Assembly: GCA_963681505.1 (NCBI GenBank)
Contig: OY811978.1
Location: 8,876,731-8,940,730, forward strand
DNA length: 64,000 nt
From: Eunapius fragilis
Lineage: Eukaryota > Porifera > Demospongiae > Spongillida > Spongillidae
Direction: 5' to 3'
A program made the position numbers and the translations under genes. A model generated the notes under the pieces. It was not told the DNA's origin. It did no database searches and saw nothing but the letters and a program-made list of their open reading frames with translations. Positions 9,002 through 23,955 of this stretch are shown here, piece by piece (the stretch's first letter is position 1; each line of letters opens with the position of its first letter).

Positions 9002-11794
9002 TTATTTGAAGTCTTCTGTTACTTGGTTGCAAATGACGAAATTACCATTCAGCACAATTGAGTCTTTTCCATCTGATCCTGAACAACCAGGTGAAGTGGT
9101 GCCATTATATTCAGTATAAATGTCACTACTGTCCAAATGGTTATCACTGCTGCACACATCTGTCTTCATATCATCAATGGTGAGTTCTTCACCCACCTCA
9201 TGAGCAGTCCCCTGTTGTGCATGCTCTTGTATCCCATTGCCGCTGTGGCTACCCGTAGCTGGGCCTAAAGGATCCAATGAAGCACATTCTTTTCTTTTGT
9301 ATACTTGTCTGTCTGTTGGCTGTATATGCGAGAATGTGACACGTGGATTATGGCCAGGGTTACGCAGATACGGAATGCTAAATATATGGGACAGTTCAGG
9401 ACAAAATTAGTGACTCAAATGTTATTAAAAAATCGTTTGAATCGTTAAATCGTCTTCGCATTACTCCTGCCGGGTTCAAACCCCTGTGTGGTATCGACGT
9501 TGCAATACTGGCACGGAACAAGTGCAAGGTCCATATGCAAAAGAGCAAAGGTGTAACACTTGAAAATATTACGACGTTAATAGCGTTTACTGTTCGGAAG
9601 TTATTCAAACGCAAAAGATTTTAAAATAATATTTGGGTCACGAAAGTTTGTCCCATGTTATTATGATGATTCTCATCATACCCCTCTGGTGTTAGTCAAG
9701 GTGCGAAGCTCTGTTTCCAGTTGTTGTATACGGCATACCAAAGTGCTGATTGTTTCCTCAGGTTTATTGCTATAATCAATAGCAATAGTTGTGATGCTTT
9801 CACCTGTTGGGTCACAGTATAAATAGTACACCTACAACGAAGGGGAAATAATGCACCATAAATAGACTGCTTGCAAAACAAGTGATGACCATGCAGTAGA
9901 AAAAACTTCAACTTTATACAATTATGAGTTGGGGAACAGAATTAACTAGAACTGGTAAAATTGTGGCAATTCATAATGAAAGAGCACATTGGTTTTGATC
10001 TTACTTTGGGCATAAACATGAAGCATAAGATCACTGTTGAAGTTACCCAGGCACCAAGTGAGTAGATTGCTGCAGATGTATTAACCTTTTCATATAATGC
10101 AGCAAAACACACAATGGTCACTGCCAATGATATTGAAGTTATGTATACTATGGATACTAAATTCTTGGAGTCATTGAGTCCTTTCGTTTTCACTTTACGG
10201 ATTGCAAAAGCAAGAGGGACAGCAGAAATCTGAACAAGAACCTTGTAAGTAATTAAAATTATTCGCCAAATCTCGAAGGACCTCTTTGGAGTAGACTGAC
10301 AGACAAGTATGGTGTTCATTATTTTCCTTTGGAAAGACTGAAAAATCAATTGATAAGTTGATGTATTATGTAAATGTAGCACAAGGTACATTAATTGCAT
10401 ATAGCAAGCGGCAGAACTTACGCCAACTTCACTTATTGGATTCTCCTGGTTAGGTACAATAACAGCTTTAACCATCAGTTGAGATACTGATAGTGTTACA
10501 ATCATGAAGAGCAGGTCAATTGCAACTAGAACACCAACCATACAAGCTAACATCCAGTCCTTCAGTACCTGGTGGAGAATGTAATTTATCGGCATGCAGA
10601 TGTTACTGTGTGTTAATTTTGCTGCATGTAAGCATGCAAATCAAAATGAGCTGATAGGCTGATATATATTATACTCATGTGCACTTGTGTTTAATATGAA
10701 AATATCTCTTTGTGCAGGTGATCAATGATTTATACCCTGTATACATCAATACTGTTTCTGTCAGCCCACTATTGTCCCTAGCTGCATTAATTTTTTTATG
10801 AGGTAATTAAGCAACCCAGGTTAAATTTTCTATGTGAGCAAATTTTTGAGGCTGGCAAAGTATAAATCATCAAAACAACTGACACAAAGCTATGGACCTT
10901 CAATGATAGTCTTGACATTACATTAGTGATGTGATAAGTGTCCACAGCCTGGCTAAGCTTGCATGCTTTTGTCTTGTTTAGTTTCAAACCTGTGATCATT
11001 TTCTCCAAAAAGGACCAATGAGTGCATGCTACATTTGCAAAGTAAATAACGACAGCCATAAACAGAATGTTGCCTATAGCTACCTGTCACTAACACAATG
11101 CATGATTTACCTTTTTATTGGTATGAGGGTTGTTGAAAATATAATAAATACGATAAGTCTTTCCCAAAATCGGACCAAATGCAAGGGAGTATCCAATAGC
11201 CCATAACCAAATTCGCACCTGAAATGAATGTGAAAATAGAACAGGATGTAATAATGGGATGAAACTAATGCTTATTACAAATCTTCTTGTGTGCGATGAT
11301 TAAATCTTTATGCATTCAAACTCAGTATATGATGATTGCATGCATTAAAATGGTGAAATGAATATAATGCGATGGCAAAGATGATGTATGCATGTAATTC
11401 TAAGATGGAAATCTGGCTGCACATCAAATTAACACTAGCATGCAAAAAGAGCAAACACTTTACATTGCATAGGACTGATGTCGGTAGTTCTTCCTTGCTC
11501 TGGATGGCCGCAAAGAAAATGCAAATATAAAGCAAAAGGCACCCAGTACATGTCATGATATTGAGAGCTGGACTGGTTAGGCGGACTAGCCTAAAATAAT
11601 GAATTAAGAAGAATTAAGTGCATTTCAAGATTGACATACAAAACAGAACCTTTTTTCGCGCCAGATAATGATGAAAGCCATACAGGAAGTTGCCAGAATT
11701 ATGCCCAGCAGTGCTAGGATATACATCACAACTGTCAGTGGTTTCTCAATGTCCATTTGTATGGCACTAATTGTGCCATCTGGTGGGATTCCAT
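9002..11794 (-). other. Gene 1 exons 11-17: seven-helix domain, coiled coil and tail
   Basis: Exon 11 carries TM1 (VVMYILALLGIILATSCMAF), exon 12 TM2 and the conserved cysteine before TM3 (SVLCN), exon 13 TM3, exon 14 TM4, and exon 15 the loop-2 cysteine (ILVCQSTPKRS), TM5, TM6 and TM7 ending in FMPK, the class C PK motif. Exon 16 has a leucine-heptad stretch (TLVCRIQQLETELRTL) like the heterodimerisation coiled coil of GABA-B subunits. Exon 17 is an acidic, Ser/Thr-rich tail ending VTEDFK. It starts after TATACAG at 9320, the acceptor that keeps the frame. The exon 11 donor is GTTCTG/GTTCTA in both genes 1 and 3, unusual but shared. Confidence 0.83.
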
Positions 11795-14700
11795 CTGCAG
11801 AAATTTCATTGTATTTGAATATCAAACTCCAGGCTATGATAATGTTTTTTGTTCTAATGGCTTTCATGTGTACTATCACAACACTTGGTTAGAGATGTGC
11901 AATTTAAGATGATACCCTTACAAGGGAATATTGTTGCATTGTTCTCTTCATCATAGAAAGTCAGTTCTCCATCATTTTTCATATAAGCAACGCCAACCAA
12001 ACTGAGATTTTGACCACCTAAAGTGTGTAAATAGTTCGTTAGGGATCCGTGCAATTAATACATTATAAACTTACTGTGGTCAAATCGATATTGCTGCAAG
12101 TAAATTGCAAAAGAACGTCGTATTCCATTATGGTTGAATGATACCTCATCCTGAAATGATGATAAAAAAACAGCACTTGTCCTGAATAACATTGTTATGG
12201 AAAGTTCCCTGTATTAAGTACATACTGAGGAAGAAAAGTGCATCATGTTTAGTACGCATTCATCTTATGGACTGCAGATATGTATCAAACATTTTCGTCC
12301 CAGACTTTGAGAAAATTACAGTATAGCACTGAATCCTAATGTGTTGTGCTATGATTAAAGTTTCCATAAATTTTGAAAGTTTCCTTATCAATGTAAGTGG
12401 GTTGGATTCAATAATGCAAACATACCGTTATTCCTGTAAACTTAGTCCTTGATAAATGTTGAAAGATTATCTCATTTGTGACATTGCTGCTGTATGTAAA
12501 GTTCTCAATTGAAAATTGACATGGAACATGAGAATCCAATGCAGTTGCTGTGTTGAGGCTTGAGTTAATTGTCAGGTCTAAAATTCAATAACCGCGTTTC
12601 ACACACATATGCATATAGATATTAATGACATGTACTTAACACACGAGGTGGGGGAAGTCATCATCAACAATACTGCAAATTACATAGAAATTATATCTAT
12701 TACAATAGCGGAAGTGATTCGCGCAATCTGATTGGTCAGTTTCAGATATCTAAACGCGGTACAAACCTCGAGAGGGACTAGAGTGCCAGTGAGGTGTATT
12801 CTAAGTGCCTCGAGCGCTTAGATCCTCCCCCCCTTCCCCCCCCCCTCCCCAACTGGCACTCGAGGCCCTCTCGAGGTTTCTAATAGCCAGAATTCTAGGT
12901 GTCAGTGGGCGGGATTCTAAGTGCGCTAGGCACACACACACCCCTCCCCCTCCCACTGGCACTGAATATCCCCCCTTCTCCTTCTGGCACTTAGAATCCC
13001 TCCTCTGGCCTCCTTTTAACATTCAATTGTGTAAATTGTACTATTATACGTGTTAACTCTATGTTATTCTTCTCACGCTGGCAATCAGTGGTACAAACAC
13101 TGCTCGCTCAATAACCAACGTGGCTGTGGCTCACGATGTGGGCGATTTGATTTTATAGAAAACCCACTCTGACTGATTCCAGCAGTATTGCATAAGCGAG
13201 CGACAGTTCTTTGATTATCGTGCTGGACGTATCTAATTATATAATTGCTATTATATGTTGTGCCATAATTAATTGGTTGCTACGTACGCGTTGCTATTGT
13301 CTAAATTGGTTTGACACTGAACCTTAGGGATCCACGTGATTTAGGATCCCCTCGAACTCTTAGTAGAGCCCTCGCAGGCCCAGGGCCCTCGGGGTTTCTA
13401 AATCACGTAGATCCCTCGGTTTCAGTGTCTAGCCTATACATAATTTTGCATTAGAGTTTTTGATAAATCGCAATGAAAATCAGTTGTACCTTGGATGGTT
13501 TTGTTCAGTGCGAGTGCGTATGTCCATACGGCGTCAAAGAAGGTGACGTCTTCGTGCTCATAGTTCAGACCAAGGTCAATAGCACGTTGCTCATACATAT
13601 CATGGTATTGTGAATAGGTCTGCATGTATGGGTAGCACTGGTGTATGTTTGCAGTCAAATATAATTGTACTCACAAGCCCAGATAACGAGGCATTTTCAT
13701 TGAATTCTGCATCCAATGTGACAGATAGTGCTCCATTTAAGGCCATTTCCATTTCATGCTTTGTGCAATTCAACACATAGTCTGTCTCACGGAGTGGGTC
13801 CCACCATCCATTTGTATACCAGGAGCGTAGTATGAGAACATATTTAGGAAATGTCTTCTTTTTGTGATATGCCTGCAGAATAAGGGTAGGATAATATAGG
13901 GGGGGTGACGGGTGTCAGAATTATGAGCAAATTGTGTGTTCAAATCCTGTACAATAAAAACATTTTTAAAAATTGCACATGTTCAGGATTTAAACTGCAC
14001 ATGACATACAATGCAATCATTACATTTTATCCATAACTTTGCTATTCTGATATGGTTACTTGAATATAGGTTCATTTTTAGAATAACTGCAAAAAGTTAT
14101 CATTAATAGACTGGTAGGCTTACTTCACAGACAACTTTTCTTGCATCAGATTCATACATCGCTAATTCAATAATTCGAGTTTCCTTTTCCTTTGAAAGAT
14201 AAAATATTATAACTGATTTTAAAAAATAATGAAACTCAATAACACTCAAATTCTGCTTACAAAGAGATCGCCGCGTTTTATATGAACGTCTATACTGCTC
14301 TGAGCGTTAGAATTGTCATAAATGGTGGATGTGATGGTGGCTATACCATTCAAAAGTTCTGTTGTACCGTCAAGGACCTGGAAAAGAAGGCAGCATTCAC
14401 AATCGTAAATGCATAATTTAATTTGCACCTGGGGAATTCTAGAAACTTCACTAAGGTTTTTTTTGCCTATATTAGCATGCATATTATCATCATCAGCACA
14501 TTGCTAAGATACCGTAATGAATACATCTCTGTTAGGAGCAATTGTGTGAAGTTTATGCCATCCATATTGATCGAAGAGTGCTTTGAAAATATTGGACAAT
14601 GATCCTTCAGTTGGAATCATTTGAAAGTATCTTTTGAATCTTGTTCTGTCTTCCAGTTCAGGAGCAGCAGAATCACATGATACCTGTAATATGAAAAGCT

Positions 14701-17700
14701 TACACATGCGCATCTAACAGGTATTTGTAAAACACAATGTGTATAATATTGCTGACTGTTTATAAAAGCAATTAATGTTTATTTGGTCTGTAATTTAGAT
14801 CAAATGCGTTAGCTAGAAACAGCAGCCATTGGAATGCTCATGAACTTCTCAGTGCATCCCTCGTCAGTGAGGAACAGCTAGTTCAGGACTGGTTTTGCAA
14901 TCAGTGTTATTGTAATAATGTAATAGAGAAGCACATGTAGATGGAACTTGGGACGGTTAGGAAATGCACTTGTATAGACATGTCATGCATATTGGGCTCA
15001 CTTGTGTTATGTTGAAGTAATGGCTGATACCAGCTACTGCAATAGTGGCATCTTCGCATCCAGAACCGACTAATCCAATAATAGTAGGTTGGTCCCATAT
15101 GTAGTTTTGAAAGAAGGTATCGTAGGCAACATTCTGTTTACACTGAAATAAATTAGGTACTTTCAAATCATTTCACATAACGTACATCCGCAAAACCAAA
15201 TATCTGCAGTAAAAATTGTAACTGGTTTATACGAAGGTTAAGAGAGGTAGGTATTTTTGAAAATCTAGTTCTCGATAGTTTAAAGACGATAAAATTTCAA
15301 ATTTGCCTGTATCATGTAGCTTTGAGCGCTCTTTCACGCAGTATGCATATAGAATCGTAAGCAATATCTAAGTTAAGGATGTACTGCTTTCTAATTAGAA
15401 ATAAAGTTAACTTAGTTTATTCTACTCTTCCAATGACGAGTCAAAAATGTCAAAAAAACGTTGCAGGCAAGCAAGTTCTATCTACCATGAACATTTCCAG
15501 CTCGCCGTTGAATGTGTCACAGCTATGGCATTGTTTATCGTATTAAAACAGAATTTGGTTTTAATAGAAAGGAATGTTAGGAGATATAGTAATTGGATTA
15601 ATAATGCACTTCGTTATCGAATTGTGTAATCCAATCAATCTTCGAGCCACATAAACTGTCATAAATACGCCCCTTTTTACGGGTACTTACTCGGGCCCTA
15701 TGTATAAACACATTGCATCGTTGTATTGATCTATGAGCGTTATGATATGCAACTTTCAGAATGTTGGACTGTGCGCAATAATCCACAGACCAAGTTATTG
15801 GAATGCGGGAGATGCGTTAACCATGATGCAAAAACCGTTTTATCAGCCTGAAGTGTAGTCCGGGACAGCATCGAGGAAGTAAAAGTAATGTGCCTTTTTA
15901 TTTTTTAAAGGTGCCTTCGGGGGTCCGATAAGAACGTTCCTTATATTGGTTTCACTAGCCCAACTCGTTTTAACAAAAAATTCAGTGAGTTGAATTATAA
16001 CTATAAACATTATTTCACAATTAGCAGCTAATTATATTCATTGAAAACAATTGACCGTTACATAAAAACGCCGCAGTAGGAACAAAGGAATGGGCTTATC
16101 GATGAGATTGTTGAACAACGCTCTTACCAATTACAGCTGTTATGTAAACTATGGTTACTTCAGCGAGCTGTTTTGCTTACACAAGGTAAGTGGGTGATGA
16201 ATATGGCTCCAGTAATGAGGCAAATACTTTTAAAAACTTGTCTTGAAAATCTTATGCACAATTTTTAAGCAAAAAACGAGATTTTCGGTACTTTTTGATA
16301 CCATTACATGTAGAATCAAAATATGATTTTTAATTTTAGACGCGGTACTGAAATATTGTCAAACTGAATAATTTCTTTTTTAGTACCCCCAATAAACTTG
16401 AATTTTTTGACTTCACGTTACGCTATATAAGTTTCGTTTTCTTACCATACATAGTTGACATATTTTACCGAATTGTGGTGATTGATTTGCTATGAATAGA
16501 ATTAAAATACATAAACGTATACTTCCTCGATGCTGTCCAGGACTATAATATGATTCAATCGCATGCAATATCTCTTTTCAGATGGCTGAATAATTGACGA
16601 AGGACTTGATGAGCTGATTCGAAGTTAAATGGGGAGATGTTACGTAAAGGCCCACTAAGAATAGGACTAGTTGCGCAGTTGAACTCTAATGTACGAAGAA
16701 CTGAGTATTTGAAAACTGCTACCTCAGTAGCTCATATCTTGAATTTAAAAAATAAATCCCATGGAGCCAAAGTATTGACTCTTTTAAAGCATCTATTGGT
16801 AAGTTGTGCAGAAAACTTGTGAACCAAAAAAGTTTAAATAAGCGATTATTCAACTCTACGTGAGGATTATGCAATACCAATGTCTGAGTTGCCTCAGCAA
16901 ATTCAAACAGGAATACAAGACCCCATGCCACCCACTGGTAAATGGCTGAGAACAGATTGTAATGATGCAAGAGTGAAAATGTCAAATAAATGTATTAAAT
17001 ACCATAAACAGTTCAAAGGCATTGAAAGTTTGAAAGATAATGCATGAAGGCATACTTAGGTATTAAAATGTAATGCTGTGATTGCGCATAGAACTTCGTA
17101 GACAAAAAATACTTTCAATGTTCTACAAGGTAAATATTCAATGATGTCTAACATGGGTAGTAAGCTAAGTGCAAACATGCATGGCTCTTGCTACTGCTCA
17201 AGAACTTCAAGAGTGCTTCTTACAGCCAATCTCATAACTTCATGAAATTGGGACTCCTCATCACTTGATAATTGTGCTTGTAAACACAGTAGAGTCTTAT
17301 CCACTTCATTTAGCTTCTCTCCAACAAAGACTCTTTTATTTTTCTTCAGTACATTTTTCAATCGTTGATTGCATGGTTCTCTCAATAACCCATCAAAAGA
17401 TACGCTAGTAAGAAGTCAAGCTGCTTCAGTGCATAATATGCTATCTGAACAGACCCTTGGTCTTGTCGATTACCATGTTCGGCATACACCTAATGCTAAT
17501 ATAGGCTTCATTGATGGGAAGGTGAAATGCAAAAAAATCAAACACTATCCTGGCTTCAGGGCGAAGCTGATGAAATTCACTTATATTATTTGCAATAAAG
17601 AGAGCAAAATTTACATGGCAGCAAAGAAAAACCAATGATGAGCAGAGAATACAAATTCAACATTATAGACTTCAAGAAGAGCAAAGTAAGCAAGATAAAG

Positions 17701-18655
17701 TTTCAAGAGGCAAAACTGAAAAAAAAAAGCAAAGTCTTTATTTGCTAATGAATGAAAAATAGAAGAAACATTTCCTCAAATCTCAACAGATACATTGGAA
17801 TTTTTTAAAAATAGTTGTTTAAAACCCTTCATGGTTGTTAAGTACATACTTAGCATTGCCTTTCAAAAATGCAATGTCATCTCCTTTGGAAAGCAAATAT
17901 CTGATACATCATACTCATTATGTGGGATAACCTTAGAGCAAGTATCTTATATTCGTGATCTTGGTGTTTATGTTTCATCAGATTTTAAACCTGGAATTCA
18001 TTGCTCATCCATAGCGGCCAAAGCGTATTCTAGATGTTCTCTACTTCTAAAAGGTTTCCATACTAGTGATGTCAGCATTCTGTTACGTGTATTTAAAACC
18101 TACGTTAGGCCACTTTTAGAATTCAACACTCCAGTCTGGAATCCTTGGCTGTTTAAAGATATTGAACATATAGAAGGAGTACAGCGTTACTTCACACGAG
18201 AAATTTATAAACGTGCAAGGCTTCCTCGCATGGATTATGCATCCAGGTTAGCAAATCTTAATTTGTCATCATTAGAATATCGTCGTGTCTATTTTGACCT
18301 TACAATGTGTTACAAAATTGTGAATAAGCTTTTGGATATTGATGCAGCTGAGATGTTTACAGTCATTTCAAACGTTCATTCCACTCGTGGGAATTCATAA
18401 GGCTCCAGTCGGTCACCATACCTCGTCATGATTTTCGGCTATATATTTTTTCATCTCGGGTTGTCCCTATTTGGAATTCTTTACCACAACATGTTGTATC
18501 TGCAAAGAATATCATCACCTTCATGTGTCGCCTCAAAACTGTAGATCTATCTCCCTTTTGTAAACTGTATCCATTTAAATAGGAAGTATATAAGTGCATT
18601 TACACATGTCATTACTTGCCTCTTCAGTGCATTATCTGTACAATGCATTGAGAAA

Positions 18656-18692
<37 letters not shown>

Positions 18693-19163
18693 ATACTAGA
18701 GCAGGAGTGGAACATGTCACCTGGAATTAAAGTGCTGTCTGTAAAGAACAGTAAACGAGGTACTAAATTAATTATTTCTTATTGGACAGTGAAAGAAACT
18801 GAAGATGATGGAGAAGATGAATCTATTACTTTGGTGCAGTTTGTTACTGCTGTAATTCACTTGTGCTTGTGTAAGTATTGTGCTTTAATTTTTAAATACG
18901 TATTACAGATTTTATGTATTCAAAACGTACCCCAATGTCTCTCAGATCACCCATTACCTGTGGTAATTTGAACTTTAAAACATTCAAACGGACATCAAAA
19001 ATTTAGTTTTATACAAAAAAGATTAAAACTCTTTTGAAAACCATTCAATATGGTCTATAAACTGAGGTATTGAGGTATTTAGTGATACATGAATGTGTGA
19101 TTGAAACTTTTTGAATAAATTGTATTGATTGCGACGTAGTTTTGCTCGTCTGACAGGCGTGTG

Positions 19164-19219
<56 letters not shown>

Positions 19220-19661
19220 TATGGAACGCCGTTTGTTTCAGCACACAGGCCACACATTACAACGCTCGCGTAGTCGCATTTCTGTTGCGACCACACGCGC
19301 GTGTGCAATAAAATGTTTGACTCGCGCGCGACGTGAGCTATAGTGCACTCGCGCGCGTGCGTCAATACTAGTCTTGATTCCAGCCTTAACTTGTAACTTA
19401 TGCTCCCGATCCGAATCCGGTCACAACAGCAGCTTACATGAATCTCATTACAGCGTTGGCTGCCACCACACGCGCGTGTGCAGTTTAAATGCCTGACTCT
19501 CTCGCTATAGTGCACGCTCGCGCGTTCATTTCCAGCATACATGCATGTATTGTTTTATTTAATTGGGAGTCAGTATGAACAAATTTATGTACATTGATGT
19601 ATTATATCAGTATGTTTAAGTGCCGGTTATGTGTACGAGTTCTTGTGTGTGATTGTATGTG

Positions 19662-19722
<61 letters not shown>

Positions 19723-22700
19723 TCATGGGTTAGATAAAATGCTCTGAAGGCATCATAAAAGAGCAAAAAACTATTGCTGTAAAGTCCATGGAGCACAGCA
19801 GATTCAAGGCACATTTCAGAATATCGATGACTATTTCATAAGCCAGTTGCCTGCTGCATCTGCATATAATCACGTGATCAGCTTGTGATTTCTCAAAGAA
19901 TGTAATGAGGCGAATAGTACTGTTGGATTGGATATTGGATATCATCTAAATATGCTTAAGGTTTAACATGTGCATCAGTCTTCTTACAGCATATAATTGT
20001 CAATGGCTTATATATGAAGAATTGCATTGATACCTGGATGAAATTTGTATTAACAACAAGCCAATAAATCAACAGTTTAAGGTTAAATTTGTGAATACAA
20101 TAATAAATTGCTTCATTGCTGTATCCCTGCATTTAATGTACATTCATTACAGATCCTCTAGCTTGCATGACCAGAGATCTTGTTCAGAAAGATGAATATG
20201 CATTTAGATTCGATGCGGGCATGTCTTCTACATCAAGTTGAATAACATATCTGACAAAGAAAGTATTGCTACTTCACTGGGCGTGCACTATGTGATATTC
20301 CATGCCAAAGCAGAGATTGACCAGCTCAAATAAGGATTGCATGAGGTTGCTAGGAGTCTTGGACATTTTGCTGCACAATACAGATGTCATGATACATTTA
20401 TTTAGAGCTGAGCTCATCCCTCTCATTGCAACTACTCTGTTAGGTTTATTTACTATCAATAGGTCTCCAGCCACCTCCGACATCCACGACACTGAAGAAG
20501 CTGTTATTGATGCATGGACATGCAGAATATATCAATTCCACAGAAGATAACAGCAGTGGTACTGTGTCAGATTACTGCTTACATCGTTATTTTTATTTTT
20601 AGGAGGCAGGCATCTCAAGCTGAACGAATCTGACATCCAGTTTGGTCTTCCAAACGTATACTAATGTTTATTACGGGAGCAAGCAAAATCCCACCTATGG
20701 AATTTTTGAGCAGGGGATATATATAGACTTTGAACATGATTCCAGCAGAAAACTTCCATCTGTCTCAACATGTTCCCTAACTCTAAATTTACCTATTGTC
20801 CTTATTGATATAATAGAATTTCAAAAAGCTATGGACTTTGCCATTATTTGTAGTCCTGGATTCGGTATTCCATAACTTCCATCAACTCATCTGTTTTATT
20901 TTTGTGCATTGCAGCAGCCCTTTTGTTCATTTATTATCACACAATGTCTTGAGAACATTGTTCATTCGTTTCAAATATGAAGAATTGAATGAACTCATTT
21001 TGCTTAGAGACATTAAATAGTATAAAGGAAATAGTTCAATTGAGAAAGTAAGAGGAGAGAAGTATAGACATGTAATGCATGACTATATACCACATAGCTG
21101 TAACTGATATATGCGTCTTTAGAAAATTAGTAAACCATGCTTGCGTGTAACAAGATATCTTACATCATATGCAATGGGAATTTAAAGCACTGACAAATAT
21201 TTGAAACACGAGCCATCATCAGGGCTAGGGTTTCAGCCAAAGGTGTCAGGTGTCGCGAGGTGGTCAGCCTACACGTACCGATCGAGCTTGGATGTGATCG
21301 CTCCAAATTATTATTATTTTACTTTTAATAAATAAATCACTATAGTAGCATTACGTGTAACATACGTTGGAGCGCGGGTGTAAGCTTTGACAGCGAGTTG
21401 GTATCAATGGCGGTGTGTCAAATCATCATTTCTCTGCATAATCATAAGTATAATAAAATACTGATAAGTATACGAACATGCGCGGGATTCTCCCAACCAC
21501 AGGTTAGTATCGCACTTTTAAGAAAAGGTTATGTAGTATACCTGTGCCATATGCGTAGGCCTTCCTCAGTGTGCTTCCTCTGCTTTACCAGTAGTGCAGC
21601 TGTTCCTGCAGTAACGCTTGATTCATGAAGTGACACAGGTGTAACTGTGTAAGAGGAGACGTCACTGTTACATTAAAAGCGGCAGAGATTCCACCTATCC
21701 AATTGTTCACTAGGGCATCCGCAGGATTTATTCATTATATTAATTTTACGGAGCTAATTATTATTATTATTTTACACAACAGCAGGATTACATGATAAGG
21801 CACTGCAAATTCACTGCTCGTCTCTGGTCTCCCAAATAGAACTATCCAGCACATTGGACACTTGCATGTTTAATCTGCTGTTGGAAACCTCCTCCAATGC
21901 TGACCAAGCTCGATTGCTTTAAGTTTCCGCACCACATGCATCATCCTGGCTGTCTGTTCTACCATCACAGGGGCTGGGTCTACATCTCGATGCACCGGTC
22001 CATGCATAAAGTTGCCATAAAATGGTGGCTTGGTATGCACAGCAGTTTCCAGGGATCCCAGTGTGCACTTTGCCCTGGCAATGCCCTTGAGCCTTTGGGA
22101 CATCATGCCACCACTTGTAAGCGTGGTGGTCATGAGGTGGTACGACACAACACCCTTCGTGATGTTCTGGCTGAAACATGCCACCAGGTCCATCTTGGCA
22201 TCCAAGTGGAAGCTGGCAATGACCTCACAGCCGATCATAGCCACACGCATCCTGCTGACCTTCTGTTGACTAAATGGACAACAGGCAATTAAGACAGCTG
22301 CTTTTGATATCTCTGTAACCTCTCCACTTAACACACATACCCTTAAGGAAGCTGGATGTCTGCATACAGGATCAGCTGCCCTCACCACTAAAGGCAGAAA
22401 GCTCATGCAGGGCCAATGATGCAAAATGCAAAGAACTTGGCTGTTTGTGTGTTCCCCTGGTAGCAGAGACTTATGGTGCATGGGGAAATGAAGTTGTTGA
22501 AGCCTTCTCACAGCTGGCTTCTCGGCTTGCCACTCTTACATGCAGGGCCAAGTCAGCTGTACTTAGAGACATATATGGCAGACTCAACCTCCATCTAGTG
22601 AGTGCCAATGCCACTGCCATCCTCACCAGATGTATTTTGAATTAACATTAACTATAGGCTATGTTTAAGATTGTACCCATGTGTGTGTATTGTAATAAAG

Positions 22701-23870
22701 GCAATAATAACTTATTTTGACCATTTCCGAAAATCCATGCGGGCGGTGAACCGATAAAGCAACCCCCCACGCGCTTCAGTACATATCGCGCCATGCATGC
22801 GGTACACAAGTACAACGGTACCCATAGAAGGGGAAAAAACAAGGACGAGGCTTGTAGCCATCGCTTTGGTGAGAAGTACTTGTCATTAATACAACTATTT
22901 GCAGTTAAAGTCGTGTACTTTTACTTTCCTTAGCATGTTCGATGTATGCCGCGCGGAACGTTTAACACAGATATCGATATCCGATAGATCCCACTAGCAC
23001 GGCTTGTTTTACGAGTACCAAAAAGATAATAGGCTTTGCTTTCTCGGCCTGACCCTAAAAGGACTTGTACTGCGTGTCTGCATATTATTCTGTGTGACTA
23101 GATTCCTTGAAAGACCGAACAACAAAAACATATTTAGCTGTACAGCCAGGTGCACAATTGTACACCTTGGTAGGGACATTCAGGACAATAGACATTAGGC
23201 CACTCCAATAAAATGTATAGTTTCTGGTTTACCGACCAGTGGTACATGCAGTTGTGTTGCTTTTAAAAGCATAAGGAATTGGTAATTTTCGGGGCTTGTC
23301 TTCTGTACCTTCTAGGCCGGGAGTGAGCTGGATTTGATGAAATAGACCCCACAGTTAAATCTGAGATAATATTATCTGTGGTTAAATATGATATTATAGG
23401 TCTATTTCATTTTTCATTTTGAATCAAGAAGCCTTGTTCCCTTGCTGTTACACCACCATCGCTTTTAATTCCTATATACATGTACCACCAACCTTCTTGT
23501 ATAGAGAATGTTTTTATCACTTGTTACGTAAGTGGTAGGGTTAGCCTACGTATACACGAAGCTGTGGCAACCAGGTACAGAGGTCGGGAGCCTTACTGTG
23601 GCTCTAAGGACACAATCTCCTGTGNNNNNNNNNNNNNNNNNNNNNNNNNNNNNNNNNNNNNNNNNNNNNNNNNNNNNNNNNNNNNNNNNNNNNNNNNNNN
23701 NNNNNNNNNNNNNNNNNNNNNNNNNNNNNNNNNNNNNNNNNNNNNNNNNNNNNNNNNNNNNNNNNNNNNNNNNNNNNNNNNNNNNNNNNNNNNNNNNNNN
23801 NNNNNNNNNNNNNNNNNNNNNNNNCGCGCGTGTGTGGCCTGTGTGCTGAAATAAACGGCGTTCCATACCG

Positions 23871-23918
<48 letters not shown>

Positions 23919-23922
23919 TGTG

Positions 23923-23955
<33 letters not shown>

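Noticed and set aside
9472..9485. GGTTCAAACCC-like word resembling a tRNA B box in intron 16 of gene 1, possible tRNA or SINE
   Set aside because: No A box at the right distance and no cloverleaf arms could be paired, and it is absent from the paralogous intron in gene 3. Too weak to call.
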